64,000 nucleotides of DNA from JAEINY01 sp942490535 (GCA_942490535.1 CALNXQ010000004.1:682001-746000); one strand, 5' to 3'; shown: positions 8,723-17,832, counted from the stretch's first letter. Numbers and translations are program-made. The notes: generated from the sequence alone by a model not told the origin.

Positions 8723-9976
8723 TCAGGCAACCTGTTCTATCGGCAACTTCATTTTTTGCAACAGCGCTCTTTTATAGACAATGACTTGACTGCGGTTTCG
8801 CTTCTTTACGGTGGTATACAGGTAAACCTTATTGACATGACAATGAGAACAAACCAAGGGATTTTCCACTTCCTGCAGCTCTGACTCCTGTTCCGGATGA
8901 GCTTCTTTTATTATTTCGGCTTCACTTCCTTCCCGGTAAAGATACTCCTGCGGAATAGTGCTTCTGTTGGCATACAAACCATAATAACGCACCAATCTGA
9001 AGTTTTTCAAGGGAACATGTTGCAACAAACGGGGGAAAAAGTCCCGATAGTGCAGCTCCAGTTCCTGTTCAAGCGGTTTGCCATCAAGACCCTTGTGTTT
9101 GTAATCTTTGTAACGGAAACGAATGCTTTCCCCTTCCATGCCTGTAATCTTGTATTCACTCAGGCAGGCACGCTTGGAGTAACGCCCGATGTAACGGATC
9201 ACCTGAGTGGGAATATCCATGGGTAATTCCAAATGTAGGATCCAGCGTTTTTTCCGGATCCGCTGCAGAAAACGCGTATAGCTTTGAAGATCCGCAAAGG
9301 AGTGCTGCAAAAGACCGCTATCATACAAGGCGGTCAGCTGTTTTTCAAACAATTCACGGAATTTATCCTTTAAGAAGTTGTAATCCACATAAAGCCCCTT
9401 GAGCGCTTTCAGGCGATGGGTATCCGGATCAATACCACCCCAGGAGACGATCATGTGAACGTGACAATGGTAGTCTTTGGTTTCCCCATAGGTATGCAAC
9501 ACGGTAATGATCCCCGGTTTTAAATGGTGTTTATGCCACATCCAATCCTTAAACAGTTGACTGGAGGTGCGCATCAAAATATCCAATAACTCTTTGTTAT
9601 TCCTCTTTATCAGGCCGTTCAACTGATGGGGCAGCGTCACTACAACATGACGGTGCGGTAAGGACAACATGCTGTCTTTTAGTTTATCAGCCCATTTCAC
9701 CGTATCCTGCCAGCTGCAGGTGGGGCAAAATCGGTTCTTGCAACTGTGATACACCGGAGTAATTTCCCCGCAATCCGGACACGCGTAATGATCGACACCA
9801 TAAGCTTCCGTTCGGCAACAACGCAGCGCATTCACCGCTTTGTATTGCTCGGGGCTAATGAAATGTGCAGGCGATAATTTGTAAGAATCCCACCATCGAT
9901 CAAAAAAGGTCGCCAGGCGAAAGTGTTTTTCGTCTTTCCAGGCTGCAGCCATCGATGGTAAAGCGGGTGTACACAT
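8723..9976 (-). CDS. IS91-family transposase, second type
   Basis: 417 aa, a different subfamily from the five repeated elements. The N-terminal zinc-binding motif is C66-C69...C79-C84-C87. The HUH metal site is H172-V-H174 in a YHCHVHMIV context. The candidate catalytic tyrosines are Y262 and Y266 (RYIGRYSKR), and a C-terminal CSHC pair is present. It is a rolling-circle nickase-type enzyme acting on single-stranded DNA. It starts three bases after the stop of the 88-aa gene upstream and has no recombinase partner. It sits in a cassette with matching ends (GTTGTAC, GTACAAC). I could not define element ends, so it may be an insertion or a cassette passenger. Confidence 0.92.
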   Translation of the reverse strand: MCTPALPSMAAAWKDEKHFRLATFFDRWWDSYKLSPAHFISPEQYKAVNALRCCRTEAYGVDHYACPDCGEITPVYHSCKNRFCPTCSWQDTVKWADKLKDSMLSLPHRHVVVTLPHQLNGLIKRNNKELLDILMRTSSQLFKDWMWHKHHLKPGIITVLHTYGETKDYHCHVHMIVSWGGIDPDTHRLKALKGLYVDYNFLKDKFRELFEKQLTALYDSGLLQHSFADLQSYTRFLQRIRKKRWILHLELPMDIPTQVIRYIGRYSKRACLSEYKITGMEGESIRFRYKDYKHKGLDGKPLEQELELHYRDFFPRLLQHVPLKNFRLVRYYGLYANRSTIPQEYLYREGSEAEIIKEAHPEQESELQEVENPLVCSHCHVNKVYLYTTVKKRNRSQVIVYKRALLQKMKLPIEQVA

Positions 9977-9978
9977 GG

Positions 9979-10245
9979 TTATAAATCCTTCACTTCTCTT
10001 GCAATCTCATAAGCTTCCATGGCGCCTTCCATGAGTACTTCGGTGTTATTATCCGTCGCACCATAGATAGTGTCGCGGGCATCTACCTTAATATAAGCGA
10101 ATTTTGAAAACAGTTCATCAACATTTTGATTAAATTTTGCATTGGCATCTGCGGTGGGAAATCCATCTTCATCATAGAAAAAGCCAAACTGATCGTACTG
10201 GTTAAAGGCTTTAAACTCTTCTTTATTTAAAATGATTTCTTCCAT
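9979..10245 (-). CDS. Small acidic protein of unknown function
   Basis: 88 aa, acidic, no signal peptide and no motif recognised; it begins MEEIILNKEEF and ends EIAREVKDL. It starts 34 bases from attC-like site 5, like other cassette genes, and its TAA is two bases before the transposase ATG. It is either the original cassette gene with a transposase inserted right behind it, or a partner gene of that transposase. Homologues next to other IS91-like transposases would decide. Confidence 0.65.
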   Translation of the reverse strand: MEEIILNKEEFKAFNQYDQFGFFYDEDGFPTADANAKFNQNVDELFSKFAYIKVDARDTIYGATDNNTEVLMEGAMEAYEIAREVKDL

Positions 10246-10279
10246 GGGGTTTGGTGTTTGGGGGTTATGCTTGCATTAC

Positions 10280-10410
10280 GTACAACGTTAAGTGTATGGT
10301 GTCGTAAGGGATTGCGGGCTTCAAACCTATCAAGTTACCACTCAAAATTGAAGCGGGCGATGCCGCTCGAAAACCTCTGAAACCCTTATGCACTATACAC
10401 ATTGTTGTGC
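10280..10410 (-). other. attC-like site 5
   Basis: R''-like GTACAAC, R'-like GTTGTGC. Inner arms GTGTATGGTG and CACTATACAC pair over ten positions with one mismatch. Confidence 0.8.
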
Positions 10411-10426
10411 TGTCGTGCTTTATTAT

Positions 10427-10996
10427 TTATTTCTTTCTCACAATATACATACAATATTTTGTCTCCGATTTGTGCCCAGATTCTTTATCCTCGTAATTGT
10501 AAATCAAAGAAGAATTATTTAATATTTCATAGTCAATTCCCGAATTATCAATCGTGTCTTTGAGAATCGGCACCTTTTTTCCTGTGTCTTGAATGCATAT
10601 GCAAATCAGTCCGTTTTTATTTATCTGTTTTACAATTTTATCAATCAGGTCAGTCTCTCGTTTTATGTCTCGTTTCTCAAAATGAAACATTGAGTCAAGC
10701 AGCACAATATTAAATTCTTGGTAATTGTCAAATGTGTAAATATCTCCGACTAATCCAGTTACATTTAATCCTTCGCTAACTGAAATTGAATTCATTTGGT
10801 CGATACCAACTTTGGAATTATCAATCCCTGTTACATTGTATCCAAGTCTGGCTAAGGAAATCGAATCTCGACCTTGTCCACAACCTAAATCAAGTAGTTT
10901 TCCTTTTGGTTCATGTTTTCTAAAAAAATCAATTAGTTCGGTATATGGTTCTCCGAATAAATCTTGTGTCTTGTAATATGTATCGTAATCTGCCAT
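10427..10996 (-). CDS. Class I SAM-dependent methyltransferase (cassette gene)
   Basis: 189 aa, cytoplasmic. The Rossmann SAM-binding motif I is LLDLGCGQGRDS (residues 34-45), followed by the acidic motif at VTGIDNSK and further beta strands (LVGDIYTF, IVLLDSMFHF). The fold is the small UbiE/TehB-like methyltransferase type. The substrate cannot be told; TehB-like and small-molecule enzymes are both possible. It fills one cassette (ends GTTGTGC and GCACAAC) and is one of the few cassette genes with a recognisable enzyme fold. Confidence 0.9.
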   Translation of the reverse strand: MADYDTYYKTQDLFGEPYTELIDFFRKHEPKGKLLDLGCGQGRDSISLARLGYNVTGIDNSKVGIDQMNSISVSEGLNVTGLVGDIYTFDNYQEFNIVLLDSMFHFEKRDIKRETDLIDKIVKQINKNGLICICIQDTGKKVPILKDTIDNSGIDYEILNNSSLIYNYEDKESGHKSETKYCMYIVRKK

Positions 10997-11042
10997 TTAA
11001 ATCATCCGATATTTGTTAATTGTAGCTGTCTCCTTGCATGCA

Positions 11043-11175
11043 GCACAACGGTTGGCGGTAAGAAATCGTTGCGCATTTCGAAGCGAAACCCTATCAAGCC
11101 GCTAACTCGTTTGTAAAAAGTTATGTCGCTCAAATATACCACTATCTGCGCAATGTTTTTTACCGCGTGTTGTGT
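11043..11175 (-). other. attC-like site 6
   Basis: R''-like GCACAAC, R'-like GTTGTGT, arms GCGGTAA and TTACCGC. The stop codon of the gene at 11160 lies inside the site, as is common in integron cassettes. Confidence 0.8.
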
Positions 11176-11684
11176 TGCGTTATTAATTCATTTGGTATCT
11201 TCATATCCGATTTTGTAATCTTAGTTTTTTTCTCAATTATCTCAATCAAGTCGTAAAATCCCACGAGATATAAATTACATCGTATTTTCGTGTCATGAGA
11301 CTTAATCAATAATTCTTGGGCTCCTTTTTTATACACCACATTTATAATGCTTTTCCAGTCAATGAATTTCTTTGTTCCAATCATGGATGTTTTGGTTATT
11401 CCTTGTTTTGAAATCTCGACTCTCATTATCTGACACAAAGCAATCACTATTAATCCAGTTCCACTTAAAATCCCGAAAATACCTAACTGAGAACCGAAAT
11501 CATCTTTGTTGTAATTAACTAATCCGTAAACCAAAACTAATAATCCAGGCGTAAATCCAATCCACCCAACAATCCCAAATATTTTAGGCAATCTAAAAAT
11601 CAGTTTATCGTTTTTACGCTTTGGTTTTGCCTTTGATTTCTCATAAGCACTATTAATAATTGTATGTATTAATCCAGCTGACAT
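11160..11684 (-). CDS. Membrane protein with PH-like domain (cassette gene)
   Basis: 174 aa. A basic N-terminus (to about residue 30) precedes two transmembrane helices (about 33-55 and 65-87), followed by a C-terminal soluble part resembling a bacterial PH-like domain (MRVEISKQGITKTSMIG, then KKFIDWKSIINVVYKK). Probably in the inner membrane; function unknown. It shares its cassette with the gene at 11696-12169, 11 bases upstream, making a two-gene cassette with ends GTTGTGT and ACACAAC. Its stop lies within attC-like site 6. The PH-like assignment is tentative. Confidence 0.75.
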   Translation of the reverse strand: MSAGLIHTIINSAYEKSKAKPKRKNDKLIFRLPKIFGIVGWIGFTPGLLVLVYGLVNYNKDDFGSQLGIFGILSGTGLIVIALCQIMRVEISKQGITKTSMIGTKKFIDWKSIINVVYKKGAQELLIKSHDTKIRCNLYLVGFYDLIEIIEKKTKITKSDMKIPNELITQHNTR

Positions 11685-11695
11685 TTTATTTTTAA

Positions 11696-12169
11696 TTAAG
11701 CTTCTCCATTTACGGAAAATTCAGAGCATTTCTTATTTGTCAAATCAATTTTAATCTGATAAAAGCAAGAGCCACCATCTAAAACAAAAATCCAATTTTT
11801 CTTCAAATCACTTTTTTGTCCATAAGGTTTACAAACAGCGTTTATAAAAACTATTTTATTTCCGTTGTCATCTATGTATCCGACATATTGGCGATAATAA
11901 TCAGTGCTATTATACTTTAATAATTTTCCGTATTGTTTGACAATTTTTGGGTCTCTGTTTTGCTCTAATGAATCAATGTAGTTTTTTGACAATTGTTTTG
12001 CGAGTCCAATCTCCTCAATTGTTGGAGTGAATTTTACTAAAGTTGAATCAATCGAAATCCAGAGAGATGAATTATCATTTTGCCAATCAAATAAAAAGTC
12101 ATTTTTATCTGTCTGCGAAAATCCCAAGATTGGAATTATTAGAGCAATTATTAATATCCCTATTTTCAT
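11696..12169 (-). CDS. Secreted protein of unknown function (cassette gene)
   Basis: 157 aa from the ATG of MKIGILI. The frame is open further upstream, but that part reads through the attC-like site. The signal peptide is at residues 1-17 (ILGFSQ). The mature part has YVGYIDDNGNKIVFINAVC and a C-terminal pair of cysteines that could form a disulfide. No family recognised. It is the first gene of a two-gene cassette and starts 27 bases from the attC-like site. Translational coupling with the membrane protein downstream is possible given the 11-base gap. Confidence 0.78.
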   Translation of the reverse strand: MKIGILIIALIIPILGFSQTDKNDFLFDWQNDNSSLWISIDSTLVKFTPTIEEIGLAKQLSKNYIDSLEQNRDPKIVKQYGKLLKYNSTDYYRQYVGYIDDNGNKIVFINAVCKPYGQKSDLKKNWIFVLDGGSCFYQIKIDLTNKKCSEFSVNGEA

Positions 12170-12196
12170 AATGGTACGGTCGTTTTTTTTAATGCA

Positions 12197-12331
12197 ACAC
12201 AACGTCTTGCCGCATGAAGTGTGCCGCTGCGTGTGGCATATTCGCTTTCTTAATTTTGCCATTGCTCGCGCGGGAGCTTAACTCCCAAAACCCAGCCTCG
12301 GAAAGGCATTCTTTATTGCGGTTTGTTAGGC
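12197..12331 (-). other. attC-like site 7
   Basis: R''-like ACACAAC, R'-like GTTAGGC (fits strict GTTRRRY), arms CCGCA and TGCGG. Confidence 0.85.
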
Positions 12332-12342
12332 ACTGGCTTTTA

Positions 12343-12696
12343 TTACTTAAATACTGCATTATCTAAAACGAATCCAGCAATATATGCCAGAGTAGCATAG
12401 ATTGTATAAACTTTTAAAAATGTGTCTATGTTAAAAATTTCAGGCATATCTATCTTATAGCCTGTGTTTTTATCCAATTGCTGCTTTTTATATATAAAAT
12501 ACGCCATCATAAACACTGGTGTCATTATTAAATATAATCCAATATTGGCAGCACTATGTTTAAATGCTTCTAAGAAATTATATGACTCAGAATTAAACAA
12601 TGGAGATAACAAAGTAACTCCAATGATTAGGACTGTAATAGCAATTGCAACTACTAGTCTATATAATTTCCAGTATAAATTTACTAATTCAATCAT
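12343..12696 (-). CDS. Small integral membrane protein (cassette gene)
   Basis: 117 aa with three probable transmembrane helices (about 10-30, 48-68 and 92-112) and short polar loops. No motif recognised. It is the second gene of a two-gene cassette (ends GTTAGGC and GCCTAAC), 58 bases downstream of the secreted-protein gene at 12755-13156. The stop is 11 bases from the attC-like site. Confidence 0.75.
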   Translation of the reverse strand: MIELVNLYWKLYRLVVAIAITVLIIGVTLLSPLFNSESYNFLEAFKHSAANIGLYLIMTPVFMMAYFIYKKQQLDKNTGYKIDMPEIFNIDTFLKVYTIYATLAYIAGFVLDNAVFK

Positions 12697-12754
12697 TTCG
12701 TATTTCTTACTTATTTTGTTAAGTTATTCTTTGTGATAGCTTGATATTCAGTGA

Positions 12755-13156
12755 CTATTTCTTTAATTCAATGCGAATTAGTTCACCGTCACTAATCGTT
12801 ACATGTAATTGCCCAATATGTGTAGTTCTAAACTTTATTCTATTCTTATTTATTATTCTAGTTTCAAAGCAAATATCTCCAAACGATTCTATTAAAAGTC
12901 TTTCTACCTCTGATTCATAGTTTTCTTTGTTCAGCATTTTTAATATGAATCGGTTATCTTTCAACCACTCAATTTGTCCTTGAATTGTATCATTCTCATT
13001 ATACAAAGTGTAATTCGAATCTGAAATCGATATTCTGGCATCCTTTTGGTTACTTGGGCTATAATCTATTAGATACAAACCATTTTTAAGATGTGGGTTC
13101 TGACTAAAGACACTACTTACAAAAAATATTAAAAAGAAAATTAATAGGGTTCTCAT
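12755..13156 (-). CDS. Secreted protein of unknown function (cassette gene)
   Basis: 133 aa starting at the ATG of MRTLLIFFLIFF; longer frames run into the attC-like site and are rejected. The signal peptide is at residues 1-18 (ends VFSQ), followed by a beta-rich domain with NPHLKNGLYLIDYSP. No known family recognised. First gene of a two-gene cassette; the start is 18 bases from the attC-like site. Confidence 0.77.
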   Translation of the reverse strand: MRTLLIFFLIFFVSSVFSQNPHLKNGLYLIDYSPSNQKDARISISDSNYTLYNENDTIQGQIEWLKDNRFILKMLNKENYESEVERLLIESFGDICFETRIINKNRIKFRTTHIGQLHVTISDGELIRIELKK

Positions 13157-13174
13157 GTTGTTTTTTTCGCTGGT

Positions 13175-13302
13175 GCCTAACGTACTGCCGCATGAAGTGG
13201 GCCGTTGCGTGATACATTCGCTTTCCTGATGTTGCCACCGCCCGCGCGAGAGCAAAACTCCCAAACCCAGACTCGGCCAGGCCTGCTTTATTGCGGCTTG
13301 TT
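13175..13302 (-). other. attC-like site 8, interrupted by IS copy C
   Basis: R''-like GCCTAAC, arms CCGCA and TGCGG, GTT at 13300-13302. IS copy C follows and the box resumes GTGC at 15758. Confidence 0.83.
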
Positions 13303-13402
13303 GAACTAAATCCCTGCGGGATAGTGCCCTTCAAATGTAACATTATTATCCTATTATTTCGAATACTCATAACTGGAATTATTAACAATAAAATTTACCG
13401 TT

Positions 13403-14302
13403 ATGAGAAAGAAAACATCATTAACCATTGTGGAACAAGCCATTGCTTACGTTCCTGAGTTTGCTTCTGTGGTAACCAAAATGAGTCACAAGGTAACGCT
13501 TCGCGGACAGAGCCCGAGTACTTTTAACAACTACATCAGACGCATTGCCCTGTTTGTGATACACTTTAAGCAACTGCCCGAAAGCCTTTGCGAGGAGGAG
13601 ATTAATGAATACCTGGTGGCCCTGGCGCGTGACCCCAAGTCTCCTTCGCGCAGCAGTTTTAAGCACATGGTCTATGGCTTAAGGTATTATTACCGCCTGC
13701 TGGGTATGAATAAAAAAGCCATTGCCTTGCCTTCCTTAAAGCACCAGACTAAACTGCCGGTTATTCTGAATCAAAAGGAGTTAAAGGAGCTTTTTGCAGC
13801 GCCGACCTTGCTTAAACAGTGTATTTTACTCACCCTCACTTATTCGGCCGGATTGCGCGGGCAAGAAGTCATCAACTTGAAGATTGCGGATGTCGATTTT
13901 GAGCGGATGACCATTCACATCCGGCAATCCAAGTACAAGAAAGACCGCATTGTGCCGCTTTCAAAAGTAATGGCCTCCGGACTAAAAAAATACCTGGCGG
14001 CTGAAAATCCGCACATTTGGCTTTTCAATGGCAAGGAGGCCAACGGTCAATACAGTGTGCGTGGCTTGTCGTGGGTGATGCGCGAAAACCTCAAAAAAAC
14101 CTCCATCTCCAAGGCGGTCAACCTCCATTCGCTGCGCCACAGTTATGCCACCCACCTGTTGGAACAAGGCCTCAATATTGTAACGCTCAAAGAACTGTTG
14201 GGACATGCTGAGATTACCACCACCATGATTTACCTGCACGTAGCCCAGTGTCCGCACATTAAACCACACAGTCCGCTGGACGCGCTCTATCACCGCAGCT
14301 AA
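13403..14302 (+). CDS. Tyrosine recombinase of IS91-like element (copy C)
   Basis: 299 aa, as in copy B except that residue 30 is Lys in place of Gln (MSHKVTL). All catalytic residues (R152, K177, H242, R245, H268, Y277) are kept. It is followed after three bases by the intact transposase gene. Confidence 0.92.
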   Translation: MRKKTSLTIVEQAIAYVPEFASVVTKMSHKVTLRGQSPSTFNNYIRRIALFVIHFKQLPESLCEEEINEYLVALARDPKSPSRSSFKHMVYGLRYYYRLLGMNKKAIALPSLKHQTKLPVILNQKELKELFAAPTLLKQCILLTLTYSAGLRGQEVINLKIADVDFERMTIHIRQSKYKKDRIVPLSKVMASGLKKYLAAENPHIWLFNGKEANGQYSVRGLSWVMRENLKKTSISKAVNLHSLRHSYATHLLEQGLNIVTLKELLGHAEITTTMIYLHVAQCPHIKPHSPLDALYHRS

Positions 14303-14305
14303 ACC

Positions 14306-15478
14306 ATGCGCAGCAATTTAGAATTGGCCGCTATTATTAAACGTTTTGGCCAACAGTACATCGAAAAGTATCATCCTTCGCCCGATAAAATGAAAGTGCT
14401 GTTCGATGTCTTGCAGTGCCGTACGTCGGTGCTTGGCGGCCACGAGGAACACTGCGATAGCTGTTCCCAGGTGCGCTACAGCTATAACAGCTGTGGAAAC
14501 CGTCATTGCCCCAAGTGTCTGGCCTCCAGACAAGCCCTGTGGGTGGAAAAGCTAATGGCCCAAACGCTGCCCGTGAAGCATTATCACATTATTTTTACCG
14601 TGCCTCACCAGCTCAATGCCATTTGTTTGTTTAACCCCAGCCTCTATTACAAAATACTGTTTGCCGCAGTAGCGCATACATTGCACAGTTTTGGATACAC
14701 CCACTACGGCGTGGAGAGCGGGGCTGTTTGTATGCTGCATACCTGGGGACAAAACCTCAGCCTGCATCCCCACATCCATTGCCTGGTACCGGCTGCAGGA
14801 TACACCCTTAAAGGTACCTGGAAACCCATCGGGAAATACGAGCATTTTCTCTATCCCGTACAGCAACTAAGCGATGCGTTTAAAGGCAAATGTTTGGATG
14901 GACTGAAAAGGGCGCTGCGTAAAGCGGATGCCTTAAACGGATTCCATACGCACCTGCAAGCGGCCTATAAAAAGAAATGGGTCGTACATTGCGAGCCCTC
15001 CATGGCCAGTGCCGAGCATGTAATCAGGTACCTGGGACAGTACACCCACCGGGTGGCCATCAGTAATGATCGCATATTGGCCATCAGCGATACACATGTG
15101 ACCTTTATGGCCAAAGATTACCGCGATAAAGCTCAAAAGAAACCGGTGAGTCTGACGGGCGTTGAGTTTTTACACCGCTTCTGTCAGCATATTTTGCCCA
15201 AACGGTTTGTAAAGATACGCCGCTATGGCATTTACAACCACACCACCAAACGAAACCTGCAGCTCCGGTTTGTGCCGGATGAATCGGAGGTGGAAAAGAA
15301 GCTGTCGGGTAAAAGGGAGGTCGAAACCACACCGGAGCGCATCAAACGGCTCACCGGCTTTGACATTGGAAAATGCCCTAAATGCAAAGATGGACGCCTG
15401 CACATAGTAAGGGAATTGCCTCGTATCCGCTCCCCAGGCCAACACGTGGGGCGATTGCTTGCTGCTTTTTTACAATAG
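14306..15478 (+). CDS. IS91-family transposase (copy C, intact)
   Basis: 390 aa. A zinc-binding N-terminus has C50-C53...C63-C68-C71. The HUH metal-binding motif H156-I-H158 sits in LHPHIHCL, and the catalytic tyrosine pair Y242/Y246 in RYLGQYTHR. The C-terminus has a CPKC pair. It is a rolling-circle transposase that nicks and rejoins single strands. It is encoded four bases after the recombinase gene and followed by 279 bp of non-coding element tail. An intact copy can serve the frameshifted ones in trans (inference). Confidence 0.95.
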   Translation: MRSNLELAAIIKRFGQQYIEKYHPSPDKMKVLFDVLQCRTSVLGGHEEHCDSCSQVRYSYNSCGNRHCPKCLASRQALWVEKLMAQTLPVKHYHIIFTVPHQLNAICLFNPSLYYKILFAAVAHTLHSFGYTHYGVESGAVCMLHTWGQNLSLHPHIHCLVPAAGYTLKGTWKPIGKYEHFLYPVQQLSDAFKGKCLDGLKRALRKADALNGFHTHLQAAYKKKWVVHCEPSMASAEHVIRYLGQYTHRVAISNDRILAISDTHVTFMAKDYRDKAQKKPVSLTGVEFLHRFCQHILPKRFVKIRRYGIYNHTTKRNLQLRFVPDESEVEKKLSGKREVETTPERIKRLTGFDIGKCPKCKDGRLHIVRELPRIRSPGQHVGRLLAAFLQ

Positions 15479-15761
15479 ATTGATTTTATGCTCATTTAAT
15501 CTTCATTGGCTTGAGGACTGGCAGGCTACTGCCCAAACTCTCCCAAATTACGTTGTTTTCACCCCAAAATGGCAGGTCAATCGCGACAAAAACAGTATAT
15601 TGACGTACCCAAACAATAAAATCACACCTTGGGGTATCCCCAGAAAACAATCAAAACATTCAATAAGTGCATAGAAGGCTGCGGCCACGACAGCCGGGAT
15701 GTAGCTCAACATGGACTCATCGCTGGGTCTTGCAGACCGCTCAGAGTCCTATTTATTGTGC

Positions 15762-16154
15762 AGCGGTGATTTATTTTCGTTTGTACTTATCTAATTTGTA
15801 ATATATGTTCCCGCGCTACAGATCTAGTCCGCTTTGAGGTTTAATTTTTAAAAGCCTTCAAGGTATTAATCCTGCCGTTGTATCGAATGCTGTCCAAAAA
15901 CACTTATTTAAACGTCGTTTTGCTTTATATTTTATTGTCCCACTTCCCTACGCAAACGGCTTTAACAGGAAATCTGTGCTAAATAACGAACCGAAACAAA
16001 TGCTGTTGTTTGTAGCGTTTACTTTCCCACTTTCAAATTTTGTTCATTGGACTTTTCCTGGTTATACCTACCCAGTCACTTAATCCGTGTCAGGGAAATA
16101 TGAATCAATTAAGAAAATCCTCAAAATAGCTGTTTGGTTTGGTTTAATACTGCT
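15762..16154 (-). repeat. Gene-less cassette N, copy 2
   Basis: About 393 bp with no convincing ORF. Ends GTTGTGCAGC (split by IS copy C) and GCTGCACAAC. Diverged from copies 1 and 4 by many substitutions and small indels but collinear throughout. Confidence 0.8.
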
Positions 16155-16284
16155 GCACAACGGTTGGTGGTATGAATTGATTGGCATTTCATAGCACTTC
16201 CGTATCAATTTACAGTAAACATAAATAAAAGAATGAACCTACGCAAACCACTGACTGCCAATTTATTTATACCACGTGTTATGC
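16155..16284 (-). other. attC-like site 9
   Basis: R''-like GCACAAC, R'-like GTTATGC, arms GTGGTAT and ATACCAC. Confidence 0.8.
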
Positions 16285-17205
16285 GGTCGCTTTTTTTGTT
16301 TTTATCTGTTTTTTCAATTCATCCGATATGTTTGTCCAAGTCGTCCTATAAGTCAATAATAATCTACAATTACAGTCAGTCTCAATAATCCTAGTAATTT
16401 GCTTGTACCAAGCAATGTAATCCCACTCTCTTGGTTTAGGAGAATAAAGATAATTTTCCTTTTCATCCCAATGAACTTCAGTTGCTGTTCTGTAAATCAG
16501 AGCGAACTTTTCTCTTTTAGGTTTTATAAATAGTCGCTCTTTAGAATCAATGCCGATTTCAATAATCTCGTCTACTTTAAATCCTTGTGTCTTTATTTTA
16601 ATCTGGTCGAATATGAGTCTTCCGATATAGGTTTTTATTTTGGGGGATTTAAATCGATAATATTCATTCCAGTAGCTAATCATTCTACTTTCTGTTTGCT
16701 GCCAATATTTCGGATTTTCCAGTACATACCTTTTATAATTCTCTAATTGTGAATCATCCAATTGATTATCCAAGACCGCCAGAATTTCAAAAACATACTC
16801 GCCTAGCAATTGGAAAGTGAATGGGGTAATCCAATAAAAATTAAGTCCTTTTAGGTTTTCTAATCTTTTTTGTCTTAAATATCCATTGTGATGTCTAAGG
16901 TAGATACAGTTTAAAATTGCTTGTTGCTTTTCCGTTAAAGTCTTTTCGTTTTTTTGGCTTGGCTCATTAAAATAAAGTCTAATAGGTATTTTTAATTCTT
17001 CGGATTCAAGTATTGTTGAGTAAATGTTCTCATGAATCAAATCGCTAACCATGTGAGTGTTTCCATCGCATAATTTAATCCTGTTTTCATCAAACGGAAT
17101 TATATCAAGTACGACATTTAAATCACTCTCCAAACTTTTCGGGAAAGCTATTTTAAGTCGCTCTTTATAGTCCACAAATTTATCTTTCTTAAACCAATTT
17201 TTCAT
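16279..17205 (-). CDS. Hypothetical cytoplasmic protein (cassette gene)
   Basis: 308 aa, no signal peptide, rich in Lys, Tyr and Trp. A conserved-looking middle (IYLRHHNGYLRQKRLE, FYWITPFTFQLLGEYVFEIL) and a Trp-rich C-terminus (EWDYIAWYKQ) suggest one folded domain; no family recognised. The TAA stop is inside the R box of attC-like site 9 (the complement of GTTATGC reads GCATAAC), a hallmark of integron cassettes. The start is 26 bases from the next site. Confidence 0.8.
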   Translation of the reverse strand: MKNWFKKDKFVDYKERLKIAFPKSLESDLNVVLDIIPFDENRIKLCDGNTHMVSDLIHENIYSTILESEELKIPIRLYFNEPSQKNEKTLTEKQQAILNCIYLRHHNGYLRQKRLENLKGLNFYWITPFTFQLLGEYVFEILAVLDNQLDDSQLENYKRYVLENPKYWQQTESRMISYWNEYYRFKSPKIKTYIGRLIFDQIKIKTQGFKVDEIIEIGIDSKERLFIKPKREKFALIYRTATEVHWDEKENYLYSPKPREWDYIAWYKQITRIIETDCNCRLLLTYRTTWTNISDELKKQIKTKKATA

Positions 17206-17230
17206 ATGTGTACTGCTCTCCTAAAGTGCC

Positions 17231-17364
17231 GCATAACGTCTTGCCGCATGAAGTGTGCCGCTGCGTGTGGTATATTCGCTTTCTTAATTGCGCCTTTGCT
17301 CGCGCGGGAGCCAAACTCCCAAACCCAGCCTCGGCAAGGCATTCTTTATTGCGGTTTGTTGTAG
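17231..17364 (-). other. attC-like site 10
   Basis: R''-like GCATAAC, R'-like GTTGTAG, arms CCGCA and TGCGG. Confidence 0.85.
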
Positions 17365-17379
17365 AGCGTTTTATTTATT

Positions 17380-17832
17380 TTAAAAACTGTACGAATACAT
17401 TGCTAAGGTACCTATTGTATAGCTGATGATGTTAACAATCACAGTTCTTGTAATTATATTTCTTTTGGAATAATCCTTCTTGAGCATCAAGTAATTTATT
17501 ACCCCTTCAATAATGATTGTCAGAACAAAAGCAACAAAATAGAATATTGCCAATGCTTTTATTCCATCATTACCATTAACTTCATTGTCGCTTACCCAAG
17601 GAAACCATACTACTAACCACCATCCACCGTTTAGTTTCATTGACCCAATTATTCCTATTATTCCGCTAACAAGATTTGAGACAACAACAGCTTTATATAT
17701 TTTTATATTTTTCCAATCTCTTTTTAATAAGTAACTCAGGCCCAAAGATTCAATTAGAATAATTACTATCATAAAAATCCAACCTTGAGGAAGGAATGCA
17801 TAAATTCCAAAACTTACATTTAATAGTATCAT
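17380..17832 (-). CDS. Integral membrane protein (cassette gene)
   Basis: 150 aa, strongly hydrophobic, with about five transmembrane helices. The start is hydrophobic (LLNVSFGIYAFLP) and the last third has helices ALAIFYFVAFVLTIIIEGVI and IITRTVIVNIISYTIGT separated by a basic loop. No motif recognised. One-gene cassette with ends GTTGTAG and CTACAAC. The 98-base gap between its ATG and the attC-like site is larger than for most cassette genes and could hold a promoter. Confidence 0.75.
   Translation of the reverse strand: MILLNVSFGIYAFLPQGWIFMIVIILIESLGLSYLLKRDWKNIKIYKAVVVSNLVSGIIGIIGSMKLNGGWWLVVWFPWVSDNEVNGNDGIKALAIFYFVAFVLTIIIEGVINYLMLKKDYSKRNIITRTVIVNIISYTIGTLAMYSYSF

Larger units (their letters stand above)
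13303..15757 (+). mobile_element. IS91-like element copy C (intact)
   Basis: 2455 bp with both genes intact. The left end GAACTAAATCC follows the attC GTT directly; with it the junction reads GTTGAAC, which fits GTTRRRY. The right end has a hairpin at 15713-15749 (arms GGACTC and GAGTCC plus inner pairing) and finishes CTATTTATT. A terminal hairpin is typical of rolling-circle elements. Removing the element restores an uninterrupted GTTGTGC box. No target duplication is visible. Confidence 0.9.

Noticed and set aside
8505..8777. 90-codon plus-strand frame
   Set aside because: Begins inside attC-like site 4, is Phe/Ile-rich and overlaps the transposase 3' end; a shadow frame.
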